A stretch of DNA of 64,000 nt, taken from the IMG/VR virus record IMGVR_UViG_3300021075_000003, positions 1 to 64,000 of that record; one strand, 5' to 3'. Made by a program: the position numbers and the translations under genes. Positions 16,356 through 24,006 of this stretch are shown in pieces. This stretch comes from a virus. The number at the start of each line of letters is the position of its first letter. The first letter of the stretch is position 1. Below the pieces are notes generated by a model. The model saw only the letters and a list, made by a program, of their open reading frames with translations. It had not been told where the DNA came from and made no database searches.

Positions 16356-16726
16356 TGCCAGTAACAGTACCAGTTGACAAATGTCACAGTGTAACCATGA
16401 CCCCTTTACCCAATAAGGATGTCACAACATACGACAATCAAAGTATACAGTATCTGGACATACTATACTTTCGATTTGGTACTGGTCCCTCAGCATCTGA
16501 GTACACAGTGTTATCGCACTCTGCGATTAAAGAGCCAGGCAGCTATAAAGTTGCAGTGGTTGGACCTGCCGGTGTCCCCGGTTGGCTATCCGTAAAAGAT
16601 TTAGTTAAGGACAAAGCGGAGTGGTGGGCGTTTTACCAGAAACGGTACGCGGCAACCCCTCCAAAGGAAGAACAAAAAGAAGATGTCGAACGAAAACCAA
16701 CTCGTAAGCGTAAACCAAGTACTTGA
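16355..16726 (+). CDS. Unknown protein with basic tail
   Basis: 123 aa. The first 90 residues are a small beta-rich domain; the last 25 are very basic (ERKPTRKRKPST). Its 3' end overlaps the next gene by 44 bases. Function unknown. Confidence 0.5.
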   Translation: MPVTVPVDKCHSVTMTPLPNKDVTTYDNQSIQYLDILYFRFGTGPSASEYTVLSHSAIKEPGSYKVAVVGPAGVPGWLSVKDLVKDKAEWWAFYQKRYAATPPKEEQKEDVERKPTRKRKPST

Positions 16727-17315
16727 GTTAGACCGTCGCGTGGACAAGGAAGACGTGGCTGCGATCCTTATGGCTCGCGCCGAGGCGACGATCAAGAACC
16801 ACATCAAAGCTTGCGAGTCGCTTGAGAAGAAGCTCAAGTTAGAGCAGGCAGAGCATAACAAGGAGTTGTACGAGTTACTCCAGGAATGCGCTAACACTGC
16901 TTCGGAAAAGACGCTCAAGCTGCTTACCGATGCAGCTGCAGAACTTGGTTGCAAGGGAATCGTGACCAATGTATCGACTGAGGGATTATGCTCAACAAAG
17001 AACACCTTCACGGCTGCGATTCACGTGCGCGCCAGCAAGCCAAATATCAGCTGGAGTGTCCAGTCAGATATCAAAGCCAACGCCGCTATCAAAGTCAACG
17101 CCAAGACTGGCAAGGACTTGCAGCAGCAGCTCCACAACAACAACGTCACCTGGATCGATTGGCGCCGTAAGTTGCAGGATCTGCCTTCGCTGGAGCGTCG
17201 CGCTAAGGCTGCCGTTGCGGCCGACCGTCTGCGCGACTCTGTAGAGGGTCAGCGCCTTCTTGAGGTACTGGAAGGCCAGTTGCTTGACGGTATTCAGCTT
17301 CTGGGCGTTAACTAG
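16683..17315 (+). CDS. Unknown protein
   Basis: 210 aa. It has an N-terminal helical region (residues 20-85, likely coiled coil, ESLEKKLKLEQAEHNKELYE), a middle Ala/Asn/Val-rich beta-like part and a C-terminal helix. No catalytic motif or cysteine cluster. Not recognised. Confidence 0.6.
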   Translation: MSNENQLVSVNQVLELDRRVDKEDVAAILMARAEATIKNHIKACESLEKKLKLEQAEHNKELYELLQECANTASEKTLKLLTDAAAELGCKGIVTNVSTEGLCSTKNTFTAAIHVRASKPNISWSVQSDIKANAAIKVNAKTGKDLQQQLHNNNVTWIDWRRKLQDLPSLERRAKAAVAADRLRDSVEGQRLLEVLEGQLLDGIQLLGVN

Positions 17316-17329
17316 CCTAGGAGTTTAAT

Positions 17330-18541
17330 ATGGATACGGAACTGCTGGGATATATACAAACTGGGGTCAATACGTGGGAACCATTCTACGCCCAAGAGAC
17401 AGCGCGTACAGCAGACCTAGACAAAATAGTGTTTGGATCTACGACTGAAGAATGCCAGCGCGCGCTAGAGGTCAAATATCCGCCGGAAGATCCAACACTT
17501 TGTAGGGTGTCGCTAATACACCGCTACGGCAACATACTCGATACTATTGAGATCATTCCTTCGGAGTTATGCTGTTACACGGGTTACAGCGTAGATGAGG
17601 CAATAGCCATAGGAAGACGTATCGGCAGTATTAGGGTATCTGGTGAACTGCTACACGATAACGTCGACAAGTTTACGGGCGCGGGTTTTTATGTTCCGCT
17701 TAAATTCCATAGCTGGTATAAATACTCGCTGAAGTACGACCCGAAGGGTGTGACCAGACTTCTCAAGATGCGCGGAACGCGGCAGCGCAATGGCCCAGTG
17801 CGCTGTACTGATCTCTATAAGTTTGGTCGTAAGTTAGGCAAACTTATTGACAAGACCCCGATAACGGCGCCTTTGGTGGATTTTGGTAAGTTAAACGAGA
17901 TGTGCAATTCGCTGTTGAGGCTGGTTGTAGTTTTTAACTATATCTATGGCGATAATGCGCATCGTAAGTTGCCGGAGTTTAGAGAAGTAAAGATCTTGTG
18001 GAAATCCAGGAAGACTCAAACAGAGAGACTGTTTAGAGAAGACAAGTCGATAGTTAACCACAACTGGGGATATTATCTGACTACCAGAAGGCAATTTTGT
18101 AACTGGATGGATGCAGAGATAAGAGTTCGCGACGGCGCTCTATGTAACGAAAAAAGCTGGAAGCCATTACGTAAATGCCCCAGCATGGATAAATTTCTCG
18201 ATGTTAATTACAAGAAGAAGGAAGAACCGATGGCAAAGAAAAAAGCAGCCCCTAAGAAGGCGACTAAAAAGGCAGCCAAAAAAGCTGTGAAAAAGGTAGC
18301 CAAGAAGGCAGCCACCAAAAGTGCTAAGCTGGCCGCCTCGCGCGTCCGGTCGCCAAAACCGATCGCACCCCATATCGCTGAAGCCAGCGTCGACGTCTGT
18401 GTCCACGACAACGTCGCGATCGCAGCCGGCCAAATTGACGACACGCAGTGTATCCAAAGCTGCAATGATAGCGGCGCAGATACCGCCAATGCCGCCCAAG
18501 ATCTGGTCGAGTCCACAAACGACTGCTGCTGTTCTACGTAA
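17330..18541 (+). CDS. Unknown protein with histone-H1-like Lys/Ala tail
   Basis: 403 aa; TAGGAG precedes the ATG. Residues 1-300 are a globular domain I do not recognise. At residue 301 a strong internal ribosome site (AGAAGGAAGAACCG) precedes an in-frame ATG at 18230, from which a Lys/Ala/Pro repeat like the tail of histone H1 begins (MAKKKAAPKKATKKAA). The last 55 residues in this frame include a cysteine cluster and look unlike real coding sequence, whereas the +1 frame (open 18300-18842) does. I suspect the true product shifts frame near the CCCC at about 18370. DNA binding is inferred from the tail. Confidence 0.6.
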   Translation: MDTELLGYIQTGVNTWEPFYAQETARTADLDKIVFGSTTEECQRALEVKYPPEDPTLCRVSLIHRYGNILDTIEIIPSELCCYTGYSVDEAIAIGRRIGSIRVSGELLHDNVDKFTGAGFYVPLKFHSWYKYSLKYDPKGVTRLLKMRGTRQRNGPVRCTDLYKFGRKLGKLIDKTPITAPLVDFGKLNEMCNSLLRLVVVFNYIYGDNAHRKLPEFREVKILWKSRKTQTERLFREDKSIVNHNWGYYLTTRRQFCNWMDAEIRVRDGALCNEKSWKPLRKCPSMDKFLDVNYKKKEEPMAKKKAAPKKATKKAAKKAVKKVAKKAATKSAKLAASRVRSPKPIAPHIAEASVDVCVHDNVAIAAGQIDDTQCIQSCNDSGADTANAAQDLVESTNDCCCST

Positions 18542-18842
18542 CGGTAAAGCGCATGCCAGTGAGTTCTCAAACTTTGGCCGTATCTTCGGCCGTGGTTTAG
18601 ATGACTTCTGGGGTCGGCCAGGAAAAGACTTTGATGACGTGACTCGGATGTGGCCAAGTAATGCCTCTGGTTTCCACTTAGATGGTTTTCTAGCGGCGTT
18701 CCAGTTAGGCCCCGAACACAGCAAGCCCGACAAGGCCTCCAGGAAGCGATTCCTGAGCCTTATTAGGGTAAAGTGGGGCGAACCAGGGGTTGCGACCTTA
18801 ACGCAGCTCCTGCCCCGTCCTAGCGCGTCAAAACGAAAATAA
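18321..18842 (+). CDS. +1-frame continuation of the H1-like gene (frameshifted product or separate ORF)
   Basis: A frame open from 18300 to 18842. Its N-terminal part is rich in Ser/Thr/Pro/Lys like a continuing H1-type tail. Its C-terminal 100 residues (from about 18540) look like an authentic globular domain with FGRIFGRGLDDFWGRP and FLSLIRVKWGEPG. It has no good start of its own: GTG at 18321 lacks a ribosome site. A +1 ribosomal frameshift or a base error in the upstream gene would join them into about 500 residues. Confidence 0.45.
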   Translation: MLSWPPRASGRQNRSHPISLKPASTSVSTTTSRSQPAKLTTRSVSKAAMIAAQIPPMPPKIWSSPQTTAAVLRNGKAHASEFSNFGRIFGRGLDDFWGRPGKDFDDVTRMWPSNASGFHLDGFLAAFQLGPEHSKPDKASRKRFLSLIRVKWGEPGVATLTQLLPRPSASKRK

Positions 18843-18859
18843 AGAAAAGAGGCTAAGGA

Positions 18860-19058
18860 TGGACAGCGAGAGACAAAATCTTTATCGTGATTCGCAGCAA
18901 AGTTACCTCTTAATGAGGTTCAAATCCTGTTTGTAGTCATCGTAAAGATTGGACACTGTAGTTTGGTGATGCTCACCCGAAACTATAAGACCGTCGAGCT
19001 GGTGCCATGTTAGCCTGGCGGAGGGAGCGAACTAGAGGTTCGGCTCCCTCCGCTTTTT
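18860..19058 (+). ncRNA. Candidate structured noncoding RNA
   Basis: About 200 bases without a gene but with nested structure. A long helix pairs 18877-18887 with 18941-18950 (10 bp, one bulge). Inside it is a hairpin ACCTC/GAGGT (18905-18919). Another hairpin follows at 18959-18985 (T-AGTTT-GGTGA with TCACC-CG-AAACT-A), and an 11-bp GC-rich terminator closes the region at 19018-19053. The stretch GGTTCAAATCC (18918-18928) is identical to the tRNA T-loop consensus, but no acceptor stem can be formed, so this is not an ordinary tRNA. Function unknown. Confidence 0.55.
19018..19058 (+). terminator. Strong intrinsic terminator
   Basis: GCGGAGGGAGC (19018-19028) pairs with GCTCCCTCCGC (19043-19053); an inner GAAC/GTTC extends the stem. 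TTTTTAT follows. Confidence 0.9.
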
Positions 19059-19114
19059 ATATTAAAAATTTCTAACACTACTCAACTTCTTACTAAAAAT
19101 AAAGAAATTCCGGA

Positions 19115-19146
19115 CTTTATTTCTTTCTGTTAAGAAAGAAATAAAG
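19115..19146. repeat. AT-rich 13-bp perfect inverted repeat
   Basis: CTTTATTTCTTTC (19115-19127) and GAAAGAAATAAAG (19134-19146) are separated by TGTTAA. A third, direct partial copy (AATAAAGAAA) lies about 10 bases upstream. It sits between the terminator at 19018-19058 and the next gene. It may be a weak bidirectional terminator or a protein site. Confidence 0.55.
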
Positions 19147-19186
19147 GATAAACAGCTCCAAACATTTCTTCGAGGAAGTTGACATT

Positions 19187-19202
19187 TTCATCATGAGATG
19201 AA
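19187..19202. promoter_or_regulatory. Palindrome TTCATC-ATGA-GATGAA, copy 2
   Basis: The only copy of this palindrome in clear intergenic DNA. It lies immediately after a perfect TTGACA (19179-19184), so it would occupy the spacer of a promoter for the gene at 19233, as expected of an operator. The matching -10 is poor (AATTTT), so the promoter itself is uncertain. Confidence 0.5.
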
Positions 19203-19232
19203 TTTTAGCCGGTAAGTCCAATAGGATGCGAA

Positions 19233-20075
19233 ATGCCAAGGATTGAGTTTCAACTACAAACGCTACCGCTGCACCCTTCGATGGCAGCTCAGCTATACGC
19301 TGTAATACATCCGATTACCGGATCAGTAACAGACTACAAACAACAGATCATCGAACGGTTGCAAGTTATACAGGAAGCATGGCGTAGTCGTTTGCCAGCG
19401 CTACGAGACGCAGGATGTGAGCAATTACAGACTGAGAGATTGGCCTATATACGTAATTGTCCTCCATCTACTTGTGCATACTCGCCCAAGACGCAATCCT
19501 GCAACCTACGAATTTGTCCGTATTGCCATGCGCGACGAGTGTCGAACATTTACGGACGGTTGCGCGAGCTGCTTCGTGCAAACCCAGGCGCGAAAGTGGC
19601 ATCATGGAGAAAGTACACAGGGCACGAGGATGACGCCTCCCGCATCTACTTTGATGCGGATATGGGGTTGAACAAGACATTCCTGCGCGATGTATATCCG
19701 CAACAGAAGGAATTCCGTCACGTTTTTCAGCAAGAAAACATGACAAGCGCAATCGGTGGAGTCTACTGGTACTCGATAACTCCCTACACATATAAGCGCA
19801 TAGCTGCCGATGGCAGTGAAGGACGCTGGAATACACTACACGGCTGTTGTGCGGTTATGCCGCCCGACTGGAAGTCTTGGAAGTCAGACGACTTGCGCGT
19901 TGTCAGACAGCCAGACGATTATCAACTTGCATGGCTCGTGGGGCGGTGTTTTCAGTATCGGCAACAATGGCTCTTAAGTGACCCAGACATAATGTCAGCC
20001 TTTCTGAATGCCACGCGTGGCGATGTTTTCCTCTCAGCATTCGGAAGGTTGGCCCCAAATGCCAAATCAAAATAG
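19233..20075 (+). CDS. Unknown protein with zinc-finger-like motif
   Basis: 280 aa. Residues 75-105 carry CPPSTCAYS and then CNLRICPYCHARRV, an arrangement resembling the cysteine/arginine motif of rolling-circle Rep proteins. The typical HUH motif is absent (only one His, in LHGCCAVMP), so a Rep function is not supported. It is the first gene after the structured RNA and regulatory region. It overlaps the next gene by 17 bases. Confidence 0.55.
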   Translation: MPRIEFQLQTLPLHPSMAAQLYAVIHPITGSVTDYKQQIIERLQVIQEAWRSRLPALRDAGCEQLQTERLAYIRNCPPSTCAYSPKTQSCNLRICPYCHARRVSNIYGRLRELLRANPGAKVASWRKYTGHEDDASRIYFDADMGLNKTFLRDVYPQQKEFRHVFQQENMTSAIGGVYWYSITPYTYKRIAADGSEGRWNTLHGCCAVMPPDWKSWKSDDLRVVRQPDDYQLAWLVGRCFQYRQQWLLSDPDIMSAFLNATRGDVFLSAFGRLAPNAKSK

Positions 20076-20646
20076 TCCATCTTTTTATGTATTAGCAGAT
20101 AAGTACGGTATTGAGTCAGATATCCAGATTGAATTGTTACTGGCATTTGCTGAAAGCGTACAACCTGCATTCACTCACTGGCTAGCCGAGGTCGAAGCTG
20201 ACCTAGCAAAACCAGTTGAAGAAGCACCAGTGATTAGTGAAGCAGACGCGTTCTTTGATCGCGATCTGGCTTGTCGGTGTATTCCAGAGCTCTTGCAGCT
20301 GGAGTATGAAGACTTAGACCCTGCAACGAATACGTATTTCCTCAGCGGCAAATACTTCGACCTGCTGCAGGAAACGTTAAAGGATAACAAGACAGCCGAC
20401 GACGAAGCGTGTAATGAAATACTCGGCGGCTATTATTTGACACTGCCAGATGCCACGATACTCATCATGGTGCTGGATGGAGATTCTGTCGGAGGTCCGT
20501 ATGTAGATGCGGTGATGGTTTTGCCCAAAGACACGCCATTTCGAGATGCGCCTAATGTATCGCTCGAACCGCGTGATACCCTTGTCGGGGAGTACTGCTT
20601 TGACTATCCCGACGGAACAACAAGGACTCTTAAATTATGCAGTTAG
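20059..20646 (+). CDS. Unknown acidic protein
   Basis: 195 aa. The frame is open to 20008, but the ATG at 20059 has GGAAGG upstream and gives MPNQNSPSFYVLADKYG. Highly acidic (EADLAKPVEEAP, LEYEDLDPATN, DNKTADDEA), with a beta-like C-terminal half. Not recognised. Confidence 0.55.
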   Translation: MPNQNSPSFYVLADKYGIESDIQIELLLAFAESVQPAFTHWLAEVEADLAKPVEEAPVISEADAFFDRDLACRCIPELLQLEYEDLDPATNTYFLSGKYFDLLQETLKDNKTADDEACNEILGGYYLTLPDATILIMVLDGDSVGGPYVDAVMVLPKDTPFRDAPNVSLEPRDTLVGEYCFDYPDGTTRTLKLCS

Positions 20647-20825
20647 CTGATGATAGAGCCGTAGAGAAGCAGCGACATTGTTTGCGCTGCAATAAAGAGT
20701 TTTTATCCACAGGCGCTGGTAATCGCATTTGTTCAAAATGCACCAGCAATGCGCCCAGCGTAAGCGGGCTCAGATGTATAACCTTTGACCACGAATCTGA
20801 AAGGAACACAGATGCCAGTACCTAG
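20637..20825 (+). CDS. Small zinc-ribbon protein
   Basis: 62 aa; AAGGA lies ten bases before the ATG. It has two CxxC knuckles, CLRC and CSKC, around a FLSTGAGNRI loop. This form (RxCLxCxKxFxSxGxGNRxCxxC) is a common small phage zinc ribbon of unknown function. It overlaps both neighbours. Confidence 0.6.
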   Translation: MQLADDRAVEKQRHCLRCNKEFLSTGAGNRICSKCTSNAPSVSGLRCITFDHESERNTDAST

Positions 20826-22239
20826 AGTTTTGGTAGTGGGTCCGACACTGGTAGATATTTACTATATCGGCCAGCCGCGCGGACTCGATCAGACTGCGCC
20901 TATACCCGTGATTAACATTACGGAAGCCGCGCACGGTGTCGGAGGCGCGGCTAATGCGGCGTCTACGCTTGCGCGCCTAGGCGCTGACACTGTACTAGTG
21001 ACAGCGCTTGCTGCCGACAGCGCTGGCGAGATATGCGCGCAATGTCTGAAGCAGAATGACGTTAAGCTAGCGTCGGCTAAAACGCCGGGCTACAAGCATG
21101 CTGTTAAAAATCGGCTCTATGTTGGCGACCATCTGGTAGCACGCTTTGACTCCAGTGCTGAGGAGGCCAATGTGCATGACTATATTCGCGATCAGTTTGA
21201 GCGCGCATATGATTCGCACCGGCCCAACGTAGTGCTTGTTTCTGACTACGGTAACGCCGTCATCGACGATAGCGTGTTGGACACAGTCATGCGCCGTGCT
21301 GCAGAAACAGATACGCCAGTCATCATCGATCCTAATGTTCGGCGCATGCATTCCTACAAAGGCGCATATGCTATTACGCCGAGCGCGCAACAGTTGGCCG
21401 AGTATGCTCCCAACACGCCAGTTGTGCAGGCAATGCGTAGCCTGTTTCGTGAACTGGAGCCGAAGAATGTTGTGACTACGCTCGGCGCAGAGGGTGCTAG
21501 TCTGTTGAATGCGCTAATGCACCAGAACTTACCTGCCATTCCCACTATTGTTCGTGACACTTGCGGTGCAGGAGATGCGTTTGTGGCTGCCCTCGCGTAC
21601 TGTGTCGGCAATAGGCAATCTATGCGGTACGCCGTTGAATACGCCAACGCGGCCGGCTCTGCTAAGGTGGGGTACTTTGGCGCTGTGCCAGTAGGAGCGC
21701 ATGACGTTCTGCGCAAGGAGATCGTGTCGTTAGGTTCGGCTGCCAAAGAGCTGTCTTTAGAAGAAGCCCTGCGCATGCGTAAATCGGTAAAAATTAGTAA
21801 GGGTAAGTTTGGCATAGCCAATGGCGTGTTTGACCTAATGCACATTGGGCACGCGGACATGCTGCGCAAAGCGGCTAAGGAGTGTGACTTTTTACTAGTA
21901 CTAGTCAACTCTGACGAGTCAGCAAGCAACTTCAAGCGACGGCCCATCAATTCCTACGAGGTGCGATCGCTGATGGTTGCCAGTCATCCACAGGTTAGCG
22001 CTGTGCTGGCGCTGGAAGCTGATGACCCGGCAAAGCTGCTTGAACTTCTTGAGCCTGATGTCCTTATCAAGGGGCCAGACAACACTATCGAAATGACACC
22101 TGGAGCCTCTCAAGTGGTCGCTAATGGCGGACGCTTCGTGGTTACTACAAAGGAACACGACATTAGCACCACAGCTATAATCGCGGAGCATAGCAGTAAA
22201 AACCACACTGAGACAGCAACGACTGACATCGGCACTTAA
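20812..22239 (+). CDS. hldE: HldE-like bifunctional heptose-7-P kinase / heptose-1-P adenylyltransferase
   Basis: 475 aa, the size of bacterial HldE (RfaE). The ATG at 20812 follows AAAGGAA and is preferred over 20785. Domain 1 (about 1-310) is a PfkB-family sugar kinase with GVGGAANAA (42-50), SDYGNAV and DTCGAGDAF (249-257, catalytic D255). Domain 2 (about 330-475) is a nucleotidylyltransferase with NGVFDLMHIGH, the HIGH motif at 344-347. Known HldE makes ADP-heptose for the lipopolysaccharide inner core in the cytoplasm. In a phage it could alter host LPS, feed a glycosyltransferase (one lies at 55788) or modulate ADP-heptose signalling; these roles are inference. Both domains look intact. 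Confidence 0.85.
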   Translation: MPVPRVLVVGPTLVDIYYIGQPRGLDQTAPIPVINITEAAHGVGGAANAASTLARLGADTVLVTALAADSAGEICAQCLKQNDVKLASAKTPGYKHAVKNRLYVGDHLVARFDSSAEEANVHDYIRDQFERAYDSHRPNVVLVSDYGNAVIDDSVLDTVMRRAAETDTPVIIDPNVRRMHSYKGAYAITPSAQQLAEYAPNTPVVQAMRSLFRELEPKNVVTTLGAEGASLLNALMHQNLPAIPTIVRDTCGAGDAFVAALAYCVGNRQSMRYAVEYANAAGSAKVGYFGAVPVGAHDVLRKEIVSLGSAAKELSLEEALRMRKSVKISKGKFGIANGVFDLMHIGHADMLRKAAKECDFLLVLVNSDESASNFKRRPINSYEVRSLMVASHPQVSAVLALEADDPAKLLELLEPDVLIKGPDNTIEMTPGASQVVANGGRFVVTTKEHDISTTAIIAEHSSKNHTETATTDIGT

Positions 22240-22321
22240 TGAACTGCCAACACTTACTGCCGAACTTGCATTTGAACGACTGACCGTTGAGTGTAGTGAC
22301 GAGAATCGTCACTGGAAGTTC

Positions 22322-22531
22322 ATGTTTGGCTCAAAGCATATTGCCGACTATTGGCCGGCATCCGCTAAGGGCCAGATCATAGGCGAGTTAAAGCCAGTTT
22401 CTTGTGCCAGCCCAGCGCAGGCACAGAAACTGGCTATCTCGGCAAAGAAAGCAATGATTAAGAGAATCGCATCTAAGCTGTTACTCTGTAAAAACTGTAC
22501 CTGTATAAGAGGAAAACAAGATGGGAATTAG
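22322..22531 (+). CDS. Unknown small protein, N-terminus uncertain
   Basis: 69 aa from the first ATG, with GGAAG a few bases upstream. The frame is open from 22181 and the upstream codons also read like protein (LTSALNELPTLTAELAFERL), but there is no ATG, GTG or TTG there. Either translation begins at 22322 or a rarer start codon is used. The C-terminus is basic with CKNCTC. Function unknown. Confidence 0.5.
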   Translation: MFGSKHIADYWPASAKGQIIGELKPVSCASPAQAQKLAISAKKAMIKRIASKLLLCKNCTCIRGKQDGN

Positions 22532-22910
22532 ACACTTCAAGCAAATGTATGCGGATGCGGTTGAAGTTGACCGTCAGGCAGTAGTGACAGCTATGCTGAT
22601 GGCTACTGAGACACCCGCCGAGCGCGCCTCTACGGTACCATATCTTTGGAAAGACATGCCGCGAGACGCGCTATTGGATATAGCCAGAAAAGCCGAACAG
22701 ATCGGCGAGGAGTTTACCGAGCAGATTAAAATAATGCTGCTTACCGGTGATATTACCGTATTGATGACAGATCAGGCTGGACATACACACAAGGTGAATG
22801 ATCCAGACGTAATAGACTTCGATGCGCCGACATTAAGCGATGCCGGATTGCTATTAGCGCTTGGTATTTATCTGAGCGAAAAGAAGCTGAAGCAGGGAGA
22901 ACACAATTAG
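22521..22910 (+). CDS. Unknown protein upstream of SbcD
   Basis: 129 aa; AGAGGAAAACAAG precedes the ATG. Helical N-terminus with a Met-rich stretch, an acidic middle (DPDVIDFDAPTLSDAG), and a basic end. It overlaps the SbcD-like gene by five bases at its stop, so the two are probably translationally coupled. Confidence 0.55.
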   Translation: MGIRHFKQMYADAVEVDRQAVVTAMLMATETPAERASTVPYLWKDMPRDALLDIARKAEQIGEEFTEQIKIMLLTGDITVLMTDQAGHTHKVNDPDVIDFDAPTLSDAGLLLALGIYLSEKKLKQGEHN

Positions 22911-24006
22911 CAAGCAACCGTTTGCACTAGTTTCGTCTGATTGGCATGTTAGACGTGCCGATCGCACATGGTATAGGCGCAATGAGATATACGGCGATAC
23001 CGGTTATTCGATAGGCCAAATAAACGATATCGCAGACGCCTATGATGTCCCCAACGTATTTCTAGCCGGTGATCTATTTGACATGAAGCTGCAACAATCT
23101 GATGCGCTACATGTTATGCGCTTGGCCTTAGATCGCTTCCAGGAAGAGAGCCGCCGTGTGTTTTACATACAAGGACAACACGAGCGATCAGCGCCGCCTA
23201 TTCTATCCGCTATGCATCCTTGGCCGGACTATCTGCATAAGACTACTGTCGAGCTTGCGGGTATGCGCGTACACGGTCTGGATTATTGCAATCCGGGCGA
23301 AGTGGAGAGCGAGTTAAAGAACATACCGGAAGATATAGATATCTTTATGACCCATCAGGTCTGGAAAGATTTCTTAGGCGATAAGCATGGGGATGCATGG
23401 ATTGATTGGACATTTGGTAACCCATTGATCATATCTGGTGACTATCACAGAGCTATGGTAGTTACACATGGCGCTAGAACGTTAATATCGCCAGGCTCAT
23501 TGTGTATGCAAGACATAGGCGAGATACCTGTTAAGAGTGTCTACATACTATTTGATGACCTGTCTACAGAATGTATACAGCTGCGTACACGTAACTATTT
23601 TGAGAACATCCTTAACACAACGGAGGAGTTAGATGAATTTGTTAGTACCTGGGATAGAAACCCTGCCAGGATTCCACAATCTGCCGTACCTTCCAATATT
23701 GCTGTTAACCTGTTACGCGTGCGTTATCGTAGTGATCTGCCACAGGCAAGACAACGGGTAGAAGCAACCGTAGGTACAAGCGCACATCTATTTGTAGATC
23801 CGCTCAAAGCAATTGTTACGGAGCAAATGAACGTGGAGCAGTCACGTAGGGTAGAAGCAGTGATGCAGGGCGGACTAGAAGGCTGCATAGCAGAATTCTA
23901 TTCTGACAATGTCAGGGTTCGTGATTACGCAATACGGCTGGCGCGTGCCAGCAATATTCAAACAGAATTACTTTCAATCTTCGGAGAATTGACACAATGT
24001 CAATAA
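22906..24006 (+). CDS. sbcD: SbcD/Mre11-like nuclease (T4 gp47 type), apparent ATT start
   Basis: 366 aa from ATT. Calcineurin-type phosphoesterase motifs appear in order: SSDWH (D12, H14), AGDLFD (55-59), GQHERS in the place of GNHD/E, MTHQ and SGDYH in the place of GHxH. With Rad50/SbcC it processes DNA ends. The first ATG (23083) lies after the two first metal-binding motifs and would destroy the enzyme. No ATG, GTG or TTG exists upstream of it before the stop at 22888-22890. ATT at 22906, with GGGAG six bases before it and overlapping the previous stop, is the only sensible start. The SbcC partner lies two genes downstream. Confidence 0.85.
   Translation: MSKQPFALVSSDWHVRRADRTWYRRNEIYGDTGYSIGQINDIADAYDVPNVFLAGDLFDMKLQQSDALHVMRLALDRFQEESRRVFYIQGQHERSAPPILSAMHPWPDYLHKTTVELAGMRVHGLDYCNPGEVESELKNIPEDIDIFMTHQVWKDFLGDKHGDAWIDWTFGNPLIISGDYHRAMVVTHGARTLISPGSLCMQDIGEIPVKSVYILFDDLSTECIQLRTRNYFENILNTTEELDEFVSTWDRNPARIPQSAVPSNIAVNLLRVRYRSDLPQARQRVEATVGTSAHLFVDPLKAIVTEQMNVEQSRRVEAVMQGGLEGCIAEFYSDNVRVRDYAIRLARASNIQTELLSIFGELTQCQ

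Noticed and set aside
18900-18935. Ordinary tRNA suggested by GGTTCAAATCC
   Set aside because: No 7-bp acceptor stem and the T-stem has only three pairs; kept instead as part of a structured RNA.
19233-20075. Rolling-circle replication initiator
   Set aside because: The cysteine/arginine motif is suggestive, but the HUH and catalytic Tyr motifs are missing.
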